From the NCBI RefSeq assembly GCF_042427745.1, contig NZ_JBHMFA010000001.1: 64,000 nucleotides of DNA; one strand, given 5' to 3'. A model generated the notes under the pieces. It saw only the letters and a program-made list of their open reading frames with translations, was not told the origin of the DNA and searched no databases. Shown one piece after another: positions 1-8,055 of this stretch. Position numbers and translations under genes: made by a program. Source of the DNA: Algibacter miyuki (GTDB taxonomy: Bacteria > Bacteroidota > Bacteroidia > Flavobacteriales > Flavobacteriaceae). Within the stretch, counting starts at the first letter, position 1. The number at the start of each line of letters is the position of its first letter.

Positions 1-666
1 TTTTAGTAAGTTACCAATTTTATTCATATCGAATACAATAATAGGTAATTCGTTTTCCTGACTTAAGGTAAACGCTGTAGTATCCATAACTTTCAAGCCT
101 TTTTGTAAAACATCATCAAAAGAAATACTTTCAAATTTTACAGCTTTCGAGTCTTTTTCAGGATCGGTATTGTAAATGCCATCTACACGTGTGCCTTTCA
201 AAATCACATCAGCTTCAATTTCAATGGCTCTTAAAACAGCAGCCGAATCGGTTGTAAAATACGGATTTCCAGTACCACCTCCAAAAATAACAACACGACC
301 TTTTTCTAGGTGGCGCATGGCTTTTCTTCTAATAAAAGGCTCAGCAACTTCGTTAATTTTAATGGCTGTTTGTAAACGTGTTGGTATATCGGCATCTTCC
401 AAAGCACCTTGTAGCGCTAAACCGTTAATTACGGTAGCCAACATGCCCATATAATCACCTTGAACGCGATCCATACCTTTACTAGCGCCTGCTACACCTC
501 TAAAAATGTTTCCACCACCAATAACAATGGCAACTTGTACGCCTTGGTCTGTAATGGTTTTAATGTCTTGTGCATATTCGGCTAAACGGTCAGGGTCAAT
601 GCCGTATTGGCGTTCACCCATTAAGGCCTCGCCAGATAGTTTTAAAAGTATTCTTTTATATTTCAT
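1..666 (-). CDS. pyrH: UMP kinase, C-terminus cut by window edge
   Basis: Uridylate kinase phosphorylates UMP to UDP in cytoplasmic pyrimidine nucleotide synthesis. Translating the minus strand from the ATG at 666 gives a protein beginning MKYKRILLKLSGEALMGER, the classic start of bacterial PyrH. The glycine-rich IVIGGGNIFRG stretch follows, then GDYMGMLATVINGLALQ and the GTGNPYFTTDSAA nucleotide-binding segment, all diagnostic of the amino-acid-kinase fold. About 222 of roughly 235 expected residues are present, so only the extreme C-terminus is missing. It is the last visible gene of the rplM-rpsI-rpsB-tsf-pyrH series, although a terminator and a repeat lie between tsf and pyrH, so it probably has its own promoter. 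In relatives frr usually follows, outside this window. Confidence 0.95.
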   Translation of the reverse strand, partial: MKYKRILLKLSGEALMGERQYGIDPDRLAEYAQDIKTITDQGVQVAIVIGGGNIFRGVAGASKGMDRVQGDYMGMLATVINGLALQGALEDADIPTRLQTAIKINEVAEPFIRRKAMRHLEKGRVVIFGGGTGNPYFTTDSAAVLRAIEIEADVILKGTRVDGIYNTDPEKDSKAVKFESISFDDVLQKGLKVMDTTAFTLSQENELPIIVFDMNKIGNLLK

Positions 667-791
667 GTTGTGCTTTATGAGATGCTCGCTTATGCGAAAA
701 CAAAAGTTTAGCAAAGCTACATAAAATTTTTATTTTTTTGAATTTATTACACGGAATACCAATGGTAATTTCAATATAGTTAAAATGTTTT

Positions 792-954
792 GGGGCGGGT
801 TTTTAAGAAAAATAAAAACCGAGCTATCCACTATATCTTTTTAAAAGCACGTGATACAACCAAAAACACGTTATTGTTTGCTATCTTTTAGCTTAAATAT
901 ATGGTTACATCTTTGTAGTTTTAAAAAGGATGCCGTTGCTATCTCTCCCGCGGG
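792..954 (+). repeat. Dispersed repeat, copy A
   Basis: About 163 bp with recognisable ends. The left part reads GGGGCGGG, then GAGCTATCC and CTATATCTTTTTAAAA (831-846). The right part reads TTTTAAAAAGGATGCCG (919-935), then TTGCTATC and CCGCGGG. CTTTTTAAAA (837-846) and TTTTAAAAAG (919-928) are perfect complements, closing a stem around about 72 nt of poorly conserved sequence. Same architecture as the inverted copy at 14016-14171. It occupies most of the 437-bp space between pyrH and tsf; nothing coding is visible there. Confidence 0.7.
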
Positions 955-1017
955 TGTCCGCCAACATGTTTAATATATCTGGGGAGTATAAAGTATTATT
1001 CTTAAATTTAAACCATA

Positions 1018-1053
1018 AAAAAAACCGCTACATCTAAAAAGAGTAGCGGTTTT
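1018..1053 (-). terminator. Rho-independent terminator after tsf
   Basis: Arms AAAACCGCTAC (1021-1031) and GTAGCGGTTTT (1043-1053) are perfectly complementary around an 11-nt loop. On the minus strand the hairpin is followed by a run of T, as expected for termination just after the tsf stop at 1104. Confidence 0.85.
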
Positions 1054-1103
1054 AAAATATTTTAATACTTCCGTTTATAGGAAGCTAATAAAATGTATGT
1101 TGA

Positions 1104-2078
1104 TTATCCAACAGAAACACGTTTGAAACCTGTAATTTCAACATCTCCGAAAGAAGAAACGTATGTTGCAACGTTTGATTTTTCATCTTTAATGAAATTT
1201 TGATCTAATAAACATTTTTCTTGGTCTAAAGTCGTGTTATCAGAAATGAAACGCTCCATTTTACCAGGTAAAATTCTATCCCAGATTTGTTCTGGTTTCC
1301 CTTCAGCTTTTAATTCAGCTTTAGCAGCTTCTTCAGCTTTAGCTAAAACATCATCAGATAATTGAGCCATAGAGATAAATTGAGGTACATTTTTAAGTGT
1401 TTTACCTAAACGACCTAACTCGATATTATCTTTTTCAATAACAGCAATTCTTGCTTCAGTTTCCGATGCTACGTAATCAGCGTCAAAATCTTTGTAAGAT
1501 AATGTTGTTGCTCCCATAGAAGCTACTTGCATAGCTACATCTTTAACTAAAGTTTCAGCGTTATCTACTTTTGCAGATAAACCAACTAAAGCAGCAATTT
1601 TGTTAATGTGAACGTAAGTTCCAACAAAAGGAGCTTGTAATTTTTCAAAACTAGTAATATCTAATTTTTCACCAATTACACCAGTTTGTTCAACTAATTT
1701 TTCAGCAACAGTCATGCCTCCAAAATCAGCAGCTAAAAATGCATCTTTAGAATCTACTGTTAAAGCAATATCTCCTAATTGGTTAGCTAATGCTAAAAAG
1801 TTTTCATTTTTACCAACAAAGTCAGTTTCACAACCTAAAACAATAGCAACACCTTCTGTTTGGTCTGCATTAATTTTAGAAACAGCAGCACCTTCAGAAG
1901 AATCTCTGTCAGCTCTTTTTTCTGCTACTTTTTGCCCTTTTTTACGTAAAACATCAATAGCTTTATCGAAATCGCCTTCCGCTTCAACTAAAGCTTTCTT
2001 GCAGTCCATCATTCCTGCTCCAGTAGCTTGTCTTAATTTGTTTACTTCAGCCGCTGTAATTTTTACTGTAGTACTCAT
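1104..2078 (-). CDS. tsf: Translation elongation factor Ts
   Basis: EF-Ts is the guanine nucleotide exchange factor that recycles EF-Tu-GDP in the cytoplasm. The 324-residue protein has an N-terminal UBA-like domain with the signature LRQATGAGMMDCKKAL (residues about 15-30). The EF-Tu-contacting TDFVGKNENF motif lies near residue 85, followed by the dimerisation domain and a C-terminal module ending GDVEITGFKRVSVG. The length is normal for Flavobacteria, which carry a longer EF-Ts than E. coli. It lies 87 bp downstream of rpsB, separated by an attenuator-like hairpin, and is followed by a strong terminator. Confidence 0.97.
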   Translation of the reverse strand: MSTTVKITAAEVNKLRQATGAGMMDCKKALVEAEGDFDKAIDVLRKKGQKVAEKRADRDSSEGAAVSKINADQTEGVAIVLGCETDFVGKNENFLALANQLGDIALTVDSKDAFLAADFGGMTVAEKLVEQTGVIGEKLDITSFEKLQAPFVGTYVHINKIAALVGLSAKVDNAETLVKDVAMQVASMGATTLSYKDFDADYVASETEARIAVIEKDNIELGRLGKTLKNVPQFISMAQLSDDVLAKAEEAAKAELKAEGKPEQIWDRILPGKMERFISDNTTLDQEKCLLDQNFIKDEKSNVATYVSSFGDVEITGFKRVSVG

Positions 2079-2090
2079 AGTATTTATAAT

Positions 2091-2141
2091 TTAAAAAAGT
2101 CGTTCAATATATTTTCAATAAAGAAAAGAACTAAACGACTT
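2091..2141 (-). terminator. Attenuator-like hairpin between rpsB and tsf
   Basis: On the minus strand AAGTCGTT (2141-2134) pairs with AACGACTT (2104-2097), with additional partial pairing inside, and a run of six T follows at 2096-2091, only about 12 nt before the tsf start codon. This looks like an intrinsic terminator between two co-transcribed genes and may lower tsf expression relative to rpsB. That effect is inferred. Confidence 0.55.
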
Positions 2142-2165
2142 ATTTGTTTGTGTTAATGTGTTTTT

Positions 2166-2942
2166 TTATTCTTCTTCTTCAGAAACAGCTTTTGGAGCTG
2201 GAGCAGCTTTTGCTTTTGGAGTTTCCTCTTTTGCAGATGCTGCAGCATCTTTATCAGCTTTACGTTCTGCTAATCCTTCAGATATTGCAGAAGTTACGTG
2301 AGATAAAATTTTATCAATTGATTTAGAAGCATCATCATTTGCAGGGATAACGTAATCTACTTGACGTGGATCTGAATTGGTATCAACCATTGCAAAAATT
2401 GGAATGTTTAATTTTTGTGCTTCTTTAATCGCGATGTGCTCACGTTTAATATCTACAACAAATAAAGCACCAGGTAAACGCGTCATATCTGTAATAGAAC
2501 CTAAGTTTTTTTCTAACTTCGCTCTTAAACGATCAACTTGTAAACGCTCTTTTTTAGATAACGTTAAGAAGGTACCATCTTTCTTCATTCTATCAATAGA
2601 AGCCATTTTTTTAACGGCTTTTCTAATAGTTACAAAGTTAGTTAACATACCACCTGGCCAACGCTCAGTAATGTATGGCATGTTTATAGCGCCAGCTTTT
2701 TCAGCAACGATATCTTTTGCTTGTTTCTTTGTTGCAACAAATAAAATTTTACGACCAGAGTTAGCGATTTTGCTTAATGCTGCACCTGCTTCGTCAATTT
2801 TAGCTGCTGTTTTGTATAAGTTAATTATATGGATGCCATTACGCTCCATATATACGTAAGGCGCCATGTTTGGATCCCACTTACGTGTAAGGTGACCGAA
2901 ATGTACACCTGCTTCAAGTAATTCTTTTACTTCTACTGCCAT
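2166..2942 (-). CDS. rpsB: 30S ribosomal protein S2
   Basis: S2 is a small-subunit ribosomal protein that binds late and helps recruit S1. The protein from the ATG at 2942 begins MAVEVKELLEAGVHFGH and contains the universal KWDPNMAPYVYMERNGIH and RWPGGMLTNF motifs, and near the middle the LPGALFVVDIKREHIAIKEA signature. The open frame extends 12 codons further up, but MAVEVKELLEAG is the conserved start, so 2942 is preferred. The C-terminal 35 residues are an Ala/Lys/Pro-rich, acidic-ended tail, a lineage extension. Flanked by rpsI upstream and tsf downstream on the same strand. Confidence 0.96.
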   Translation of the reverse strand: MAVEVKELLEAGVHFGHLTRKWDPNMAPYVYMERNGIHIINLYKTAAKIDEAGAALSKIANSGRKILFVATKKQAKDIVAEKAGAINMPYITERWPGGMLTNFVTIRKAVKKMASIDRMKKDGTFLTLSKKERLQVDRLRAKLEKNLGSITDMTRLPGALFVVDIKREHIAIKEAQKLNIPIFAMVDTNSDPRQVDYVIPANDDASKSIDKILSHVTSAISEGLAERKADKDAAASAKEETPKAKAAPAPKAVSEEEE

Positions 2943-3141
2943 TTTGTAATAATAGTTTACGTTCTGTTGAATTAGCAATGTTCCATTTTGTTTAAACTTT
3001 TAGAGTTTAAATTCTGGCTTCATTTAGATGCTAAACTAAATCCTGTTTTTTTACAAACCAGGACAACAATAACTTGTTTTTTTATTTTTTGTGAAATGAT
3101 AAAGGCATCTGTAAAACAGATCCTGAACCATGTCCAGGATA

Positions 3142-3528
3142 TTAACGTTTCGAGAATTGAAATTTCTTACGAGCTTTCTTCTGACCGAATTTCTTACGTT
3201 CAACCATTCTTGGATCTCTTGTCAATAAACCTTCTGGTTTCAAGATTAATCTGTTTTCAGCATCAAGCTCACACATTGCGCGAGAAAGAGCTAAACGTAC
3301 AGCTTCAGCTTGTCCAGTAATACCACCTCCATATACATTTACTGTAATATCAAAGTTGCTGTCATTGTTAGTCAAAACTAAAGGCTGATTTACCTTGTAC
3401 TGTAAAGTAGCTGTAGGGAAATAGTTAGTTAAGTCTTTTTTATTAATCGTAATGTTTCCTGTTCCTGTAGAAACATAAGCACGAGCAACAGCCGTCTTTC
3501 TACGGCCAATTTTGTGAATTACTTCCAT
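3142..3528 (-). CDS. rpsI: 30S ribosomal protein S9
   Basis: S9 is a small-subunit protein whose C-terminal tail reaches the P-site tRNA. The 128-residue sequence starts MEVIHKIGRRKTAVARAY and contains YGGGITGQAEAVRLALSRA and LLTRDPRMVERKKFGQKKAR, ending in the invariant KKFQFSKR-type tail with terminal Lys-Arg. The start is one base after the rplM stop, so the two are almost certainly translated from one message, the standard rplM-rpsI pair. Confidence 0.97.
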   Translation of the reverse strand: MEVIHKIGRRKTAVARAYVSTGTGNITINKKDLTNYFPTATLQYKVNQPLVLTNNDSNFDITVNVYGGGITGQAEAVRLALSRAMCELDAENRLILKPEGLLTRDPRMVERKKFGQKKARKKFQFSKR

Positions 3529-3529
3529 G

Positions 3530-3985
3530 TTATTTAAATTCTTCTAAGTTAATTACTGCTGGTTTTTGCGCATCATGTTTGTGCGATGTTCCAACAACAA
3601 CGTTAAGGTTACGGAATAATTGAGCACCTAATTTGTTTTTAGGTAACATTCCTTTAACTGATTTTTCTACTACTCTTGCTGGATCTTTTCCAAACAATTC
3701 TGTAGCAGTTAAACTTCTTTGACCTCCTGGATATCCAGTGTGACGAATGTACGTTTTAGCGTTCCATTTGTTACCAGATAAACTGATTTTTTCTGCGTTG
3801 ATAACAATAACGTTATCACCACAATCAACGTGAGGTGTGAAGTTCGGCTTGTGTTTTCCTCTTAAAAGTTTTGCAACTTTAGAAGCTAAACGGCCAAGTG
3901 CTTGTCCTTCAGCATCAACTAAAACCCACTGCTTATCTGCAGTTGCTTTATTGGCTGAAATCGTTTTGTAGCTTAATGTGTCCAC
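3530..3985 (-). CDS. rplM: 50S ribosomal protein L13 (GTG start)
   Basis: L13 is an early-assembly large-subunit protein. The 151-residue product carries the L13 hallmarks WVLVDAEGQALGRLASKVA, GKHKPNFTPHVDCGDNV and YIRHTGYPGGQ. The start codon is GTG (3985-3983), which places the N-terminus MDTLSYKTISANKAT where flavobacterial L13 proteins start. First gene of the ribosomal operon, 1 nt ahead of rpsI. A clear promoter sits about 50 bp upstream (4064-4034). Confidence 0.96.
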   Translation of the reverse strand: MDTLSYKTISANKATADKQWVLVDAEGQALGRLASKVAKLLRGKHKPNFTPHVDCGDNVIVINAEKISLSGNKWNAKTYIRHTGYPGGQRSLTATELFGKDPARVVEKSVKGMLPKNKLGAQLFRNLNVVVGTSHKHDAQKPAVINLEEFK

Positions 3986-4033
3986 GTTTTTAATTTATTT
4001 TTTATTAAACATTCCTCTCTTAAAAAGAGTTTG

Positions 4034-4064
4034 CAAATTTACGATTATATATTTGATTACCAAA
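4034..4064 (-). promoter_or_regulatory. Bacteroidetes-type promoter of the rplM operon
   Basis: On the minus strand a TTTG -33 box (4064-4061) is followed after exactly 19 bp by TAAATTTG (4041-4034), matching the TTTG / TAnnTTTG pattern of the Bacteroidetes primary sigma factor. Transcription would begin near 4028, giving a leader of about 40 nt before the GTG start. Confidence 0.75.
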
Positions 4065-4261
4065 TAGTGTGGTCACTTATTTTTAAACTGAGTTCTTTAC
4101 AGAGCTAATATTTTGATTTTCAAAAAGTTTTATTCTTTTTTGAAGTATATCTACCTGATTACTAGGGAATATTTTGTTGAAGGCCATATGACATGATAAA
4201 TATCATATTTTAAACAGCTGTTTGTTTAGACATTTGTACAAGAAATATAAATGATCTAACT

Positions 4262-4846
4262 ATGAAGACACTAGTAACACAGGGAAAAAGAGTTCTAAAT
4301 TTATTTATGCTTTTTGTACTAACATCTACTTTAGTACAAGCGCAACAACTAAGCTTGGTTAATAATGAATCTACACTAACCGTTTTAGGGACCTCCAATA
4401 TTCATGACTGGCATCTAGAAGCCGAAAGTCAAACAGGGACTATTAAATTTAAAAATTTAGAAACTTGCCAAATAGAAGCATTGACTTTAAGTATAGAGGC
4501 TGAAGGTTTAGTAAGTGGAAAAAAATCAATGGATAAAAACACTTTTAAAGCTTTAAATACAGAGGATCACAAAAGCATTTTATTCAAGTTAGTTGAAGTA
4601 AAAAGTATAACTAATAAGGACGCCGGTGTTTATAGCGTAAATACTCAAGGAGATTTAACTATTTCGGGAGTTAAAAAACGTATCAGCTTAAACTTTAATA
4701 TCAGTATAGATGGCTCTAGCGTAACCTTGGTTGGAGAGAAAGCTATTAAAATGACAGATTTTAATGTAGATCCTCCAAAAGCCCTTTTCGGATCTATTAC
4801 TACAGGTGATGCTCTTACCATCAAATTTTCAACACTATTCAGATAA
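4262..4846 (+). CDS. YceI family periplasmic protein (first copy)
   Basis: YceI proteins are secreted lipocalin-like beta-barrels; family members bind isoprenoid or other hydrophobic molecules, but the physiological role is usually unknown. The 194-residue product has a signal peptide (about residues 1-27, cleavage after LVQA). The YceI features are GTSNIHDWH near residues 43-51, the central TFKALNTEDHKSILFKL strand pair, and the terminal MTDFNVDPPKALFG segment. It lies 28 bp upstream of a porin-like gene and is followed by a second YceI gene, so the three look functionally linked. Palindromes at 4193-4206 (ATGATAAATATCAT) and 4212-4223 (AAACAGCTGTTT) upstream could be operator sites, unproven. 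Confidence 0.88.
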   Translation: MKTLVTQGKRVLNLFMLFVLTSTLVQAQQLSLVNNESTLTVLGTSNIHDWHLEAESQTGTIKFKNLETCQIEALTLSIEAEGLVSGKKSMDKNTFKALNTEDHKSILFKLVEVKSITNKDAGVYSVNTQGDLTISGVKKRISLNFNISIDGSSVTLVGEKAIKMTDFNVDPPKALFGSITTGDALTIKFSTLFR

Positions 4847-4874
4847 ATAAACCAAATTTTAAAAACACAGAATT

Positions 4875-6143
4875 ATGAAATCAATCTTAAAAAAATCAAT
4901 CGTATTAGCGGTCCTATTAATTGGATTTAATTTTTATGGACAGAGCAGAGAGCTGAACAATTTTAGGCAGCCTGATAAAAATGGAGTAAATGTATTTGAA
5001 GCGCCTAAAGACACCGTATCAAATTTTGATGGCGTTAAAGTAAGAATTGGCGGATCTTCAACATTGCAATTTCAAGCTTTAGATAACGAAAATTCAGGAA
5101 CGACTCCGTTAGCAGAGATAGGCAGTAACTTCAATTTAGCTACAGCAAATTTAGATTTAGATGTTTTACTTTATGATGGTGTAAGAATGCACTTAAGAAC
5201 GTATTTATCATCTAGACACCACCACGAACCTTATGTAAAAGGTGGGTATTTTCAAATCGATAAACTAGACTTTATTAAAAAAGGGTTTATGGAAGACTTG
5301 ATGAAAAATGTAACCATTAAAGTTGGACACATGGAAAACAACTATGGTGATGCACACTTTAGAAGAAGTGATAATGCTCAAGCCATGCACAACCCATTTA
5401 TTGGTAACCTTATTATGGACTCGTTTACAACAGAAGTTGGTGCTGAAGTTTATTATAGAACAGATAATGGGTTTCTTGGGATGATTGGTTTTTCTAACGG
5501 AAAATTAAACCAAAGCGTAGAAAAATCTGATGGTTCTACTGGTGGAGCAGCATTTTTAGCTAAATTAGGATATGATAAACAAATAAACGAAGACCTTAGA
5601 TTTAGATTAACAGGTTCTGTTTACAATACAGGTTATGCCCCTAACGTTTACTTATACTCAGCAGATAGAGCGGGTGCAAGATATTACAGCATTATGCAAG
5701 ATGCCTCAGCAACTAGCGATAATTTTAGAGCAGGCCGTTTTGATCCAGCGTATAAAAATAAAATAACTGCTTTTATGGTTAACCCATTTTTAAAATACCA
5801 AGGATTAGAAGTATTTGGTACTATTGAATTAACATCAGGAAGAAGCCTTACTGAAGTAGATAGAAGATCATCTGAGCAATTTGCCGGAGAAGTTATTTAC
5901 AGATTTGGTAATGAAGAAAACCTATACTTCGGTGCTCGATATAATACCGTAAGTTCAGAATTAGCTACCGGTGACGATGTAAGTATTAACAGATTCCAGT
6001 TAGGAGCTGGTTGGTTCTTAACTAAAAATATCTTAATGAAAGCAGAATATGTAGTGCAAGAATATAACGACTTTCCTACTGCAAACCTTTTAGAAGATGG
6101 TAAATTTAACGGATTGACGTTAGAAGCTGTAATTAGTTTCTAA
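4875..6143 (+). CDS. Outer-membrane porin-like beta-barrel protein
   Basis: A 422-residue secreted protein with a signal peptide (about residues 1-23, ending FYGQ). Its body of alternating hydrophobic/polar strands ends in phenylalanine (LEAVISF), as in outer-membrane beta-barrels. Repeated aromatic strand-turn motifs (RLTGSVYNTGY, NLYFGARYNTV, LGAGWFLTKNILMKAEYV) resemble Bacteroidota porins annotated as phosphate- or alginate-porin-like. A histidine-rich loop, SSRHHHEPY, sits near residue 117. It probably forms a diffusion channel; the substrate cannot be told. Sandwiched between two YceI genes in the same direction. A hairpin follows before the second YceI gene. Confidence 0.8.
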   Translation: MKSILKKSIVLAVLLIGFNFYGQSRELNNFRQPDKNGVNVFEAPKDTVSNFDGVKVRIGGSSTLQFQALDNENSGTTPLAEIGSNFNLATANLDLDVLLYDGVRMHLRTYLSSRHHHEPYVKGGYFQIDKLDFIKKGFMEDLMKNVTIKVGHMENNYGDAHFRRSDNAQAMHNPFIGNLIMDSFTTEVGAEVYYRTDNGFLGMIGFSNGKLNQSVEKSDGSTGGAAFLAKLGYDKQINEDLRFRLTGSVYNTGYAPNVYLYSADRAGARYYSIMQDASATSDNFRAGRFDPAYKNKITAFMVNPFLKYQGLEVFGTIELTSGRSLTEVDRRSSEQFAGEVIYRFGNEENLYFGARYNTVSSELATGDDVSINRFQLGAGWFLTKNILMKAEYVVQEYNDFPTANLLEDGKFNGLTLEAVISF

Positions 6144-6174
6144 ACAGAATAATGAATCAATAAAACTGAAAATT

Positions 6175-6242
6175 AAGTCTAGAAGATGTGTTTTAAAGCA
6201 TGCTTTAACAATAATCCCAATGCTTTTAGACTTAGTTTTTTT
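6175..6242 (+). terminator. Hairpin with T-run after the porin gene
   Basis: AAGTCTAGAAG (6175-6185) pairs with CTTTTAGACTT (6223-6233) apart from one mismatch, and a run of seven T follows. Only 24 bp separate it from the next start codon, so it may act as a partial terminator that lowers expression of the second YceI gene. Confidence 0.5.
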
Positions 6243-6265
6243 AATAAAAAAATTAAAAGTAAGAC

Positions 6266-6856
6266 ATGAAAAAGGTGCTATTTCTTATTTCTATTTTAGC
6301 AACAATGGCTTTTGCAGGCGAAATTATGGAAACAACTTCTGTAGTAATTGCCCCGAGTAGCGAAATTGTTATTACAGGAAAAACGAATGTTAATAGCTTC
6401 AATTGTCAATATAATGTGTTGGAGCTGAAAGAGCCAATACCTGTTCATTTCAAGCGTTATAATAATGGTAAACTTGTTTTCGAAAACACCATTCTAACAT
6501 TAGAATCTGCTGCTTTTGATTGTGGAGGACCGGGCATAAACTCAGATTTCAATAAACTTTTAAAATCAAAAACATATCCAGAAGTTATTATTGAATTAAA
6601 AGAAATAGGTAAACATCCCAAGGATAGCAAGTTAATTAATGCTTTAATCAACCTGGAAATTGCAGGTATAACAAAAGCATATACCTTTCCTGTAAAACTA
6701 GAAGGATCGGAAACCTTAAATATTGAAGGTGTTTTAAGTTTAAATATTAGAGACTTCGACTTAGATCCACCAAAAAAAGCTTTGGGTATTATTGTGGTTA
6801 AGGAGGTTATTGATATTTCATTTCATTTAAAAGCTAAAGAATATGTGAAGTATTAA
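6266..6856 (+). CDS. YceI family periplasmic protein (second copy)
   Basis: A 196-residue secreted protein with a short signal peptide (residues 1-17, MAFA|GE) and the YceI lipocalin-like fold. SEIVITGKTNVNSFNC stands where the first copy has GTSNIHDWH, and the C-terminal segment NIRDFDLDPPKKALG matches the MTDFNVDPPKALFG of the neighbour at 4262. It is clearly paralogous but diverged: it has two cysteines in FDCGG and FNCQYN that could form a disulfide. Role probably binding of a hydrophobic ligand in the periplasm, by family analogy only. Confidence 0.8.
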   Translation: MKKVLFLISILATMAFAGEIMETTSVVIAPSSEIVITGKTNVNSFNCQYNVLELKEPIPVHFKRYNNGKLVFENTILTLESAAFDCGGPGINSDFNKLLKSKTYPEVIIELKEIGKHPKDSKLINALINLEIAGITKAYTFPVKLEGSETLNIEGVLSLNIRDFDLDPPKKALGIIVVKEVIDISFHLKAKEYVKY

Positions 6857-6879
6857 TAAACTTAACATTAACTAAAATT

Positions 6880-6917
6880 AAAAACCGCCTTCAAACAAAA
6901 TTCGAAGACGGTTTTTT
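6880..6917. terminator. Bidirectional terminator between convergent genes
   Basis: AAAAACCGCCTTC and GAAGACGGTTTTTTT form a GC-rich stem with one bulge and A/T runs on both sides. It lies between the YceI gene ending at 6856 (+) and the barrel gene ending at 6939 (-), serving both. Confidence 0.85.
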
Positions 6918-6938
6918 TATATAGTACTTTAAAATGTT

Positions 6939-7847
6939 TTATCTAATGCTGTAAACAATACCACCAGTATAAGTCGTTGCTTTACCAATATTTCTACCGT
7001 CCACAATTGTGCCAATACCTGCGCTAATACCAAAGTTTTTTACAATAGGTATAAATAAATCGCCACCAACACGAGAGTAACTTACTCGAGTTTCAGGGAA
7101 ATTATTAGCAAAACCAGGACCAGCAATATCTACACCTTTATCAGAAGTAGATTGTGCATCAAACCAAGCATCAACATAAAAACTATTGTTGCAATACCCT
7201 AATTTTATTAAAGTATTAAGGCTGTTTGGCGCATTAAAATCCTGTCCGTCACCAATATTAAATTCATTATCTGCTTCACCTCTTACGGTAGCGCCAAGTA
7301 CTACAGTTCCAAAAAGACCAAAGTTATTTTGGTAGTGCATCCCTAATTTACCATCTAAAGCAGGCGCGCCTGTACCTAGAGATAAAATTCCGTTAGATTC
7401 GTAACCCATAGGGATAGAACCTCCAGCAGCAGCAAAATACGTCATGCTACCATTTTTTAATTGGTCAATATATAAAGCATATTTTACCATAATACTCAAA
7501 TCTTGAAGATCCGATTGTTCAGTAGTTCCATTAACAGGATCAGCAACACCTTTACCTTCACTAGAAATGTAAGGTAAACTAGCAATAGCAGTAAGGCGAT
7601 CGGTAATAGCATAATTAGCATATAAGTTAATAATGTCCTGCGAAATTTCATTGTGAGCAGGTACGCCGTCTACTTTTGTTTTTCCAACGTAAAAAGCATC
7701 ATAGACGCTAGAAGAATAAGATAAAGAGATGTTAGCTTCTCCTTTCTTGTTGAAAAAACCATCTACAAGCCCTTGAGCTTTAGAAGTCATTGGAGCTAAA
7801 AACAGTGCAGTAATAGCCATTGCGGTAAAATTAATTTTCAGTTTCAT
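6939..7847 (-). CDS. Outer-membrane beta-barrel protein of unknown function
   Basis: A 302-residue secreted protein: signal peptide about residues 1-24 (MTSKA|QG), then repeated amphipathic beta strands (ANISLSYSSSVYDAFYVG, LTAIASLPYISSEGKG, LSIMVKYALYIDQ), ending TGGIVYSIR. The profile resembles transporter-type outer-membrane barrels related to the MetA/phenol-degradation family. No catalytic motif is visible and the substrate is unknown. Monocistronic, convergent with the YceI/porin set, and ended by the shared terminator at 6880-6917. The 208 bp up to the ABC-F gene hold both promoters but no clean consensus was found. Confidence 0.7.
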   Translation of the reverse strand: MKLKINFTAMAITALFLAPMTSKAQGLVDGFFNKKGEANISLSYSSSVYDAFYVGKTKVDGVPAHNEISQDIINLYANYAITDRLTAIASLPYISSEGKGVADPVNGTTEQSDLQDLSIMVKYALYIDQLKNGSMTYFAAAGGSIPMGYESNGILSLGTGAPALDGKLGMHYQNNFGLFGTVVLGATVRGEADNEFNIGDGQDFNAPNSLNTLIKLGYCNNSFYVDAWFDAQSTSDKGVDIAGPGFANNFPETRVSYSRVGGDLFIPIVKNFGISAGIGTIVDGRNIGKATTYTGGIVYSIR

Positions 7848-8055
7848 TTTTATATTTTTTTTAGTTGAAGGGTTAGACGCTCTATTGTAAGTAAGTTTAC
7901 ATTTATTTTTAAAGAAATAGGATTAAAGGAAATATTTGTTAGTCAAACGATTGGTTTTTAATGTGAAACACTACAAATATTTATTTATGCTAATCTGATA
8001 AATTCCAATCCATAAGCCGTTTTTTTACTAATTTCGCAGCTTTAAAATTTATACT

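Noticed and set aside
3040..3141. Possible structured leader upstream of rpsB (CCTG..CAGG repeats and an ATCCTG/CAGGAT stem)
   Set aside because: The stems are short and the region also contains the end of rpsI; no known leader motif could be matched by eye.
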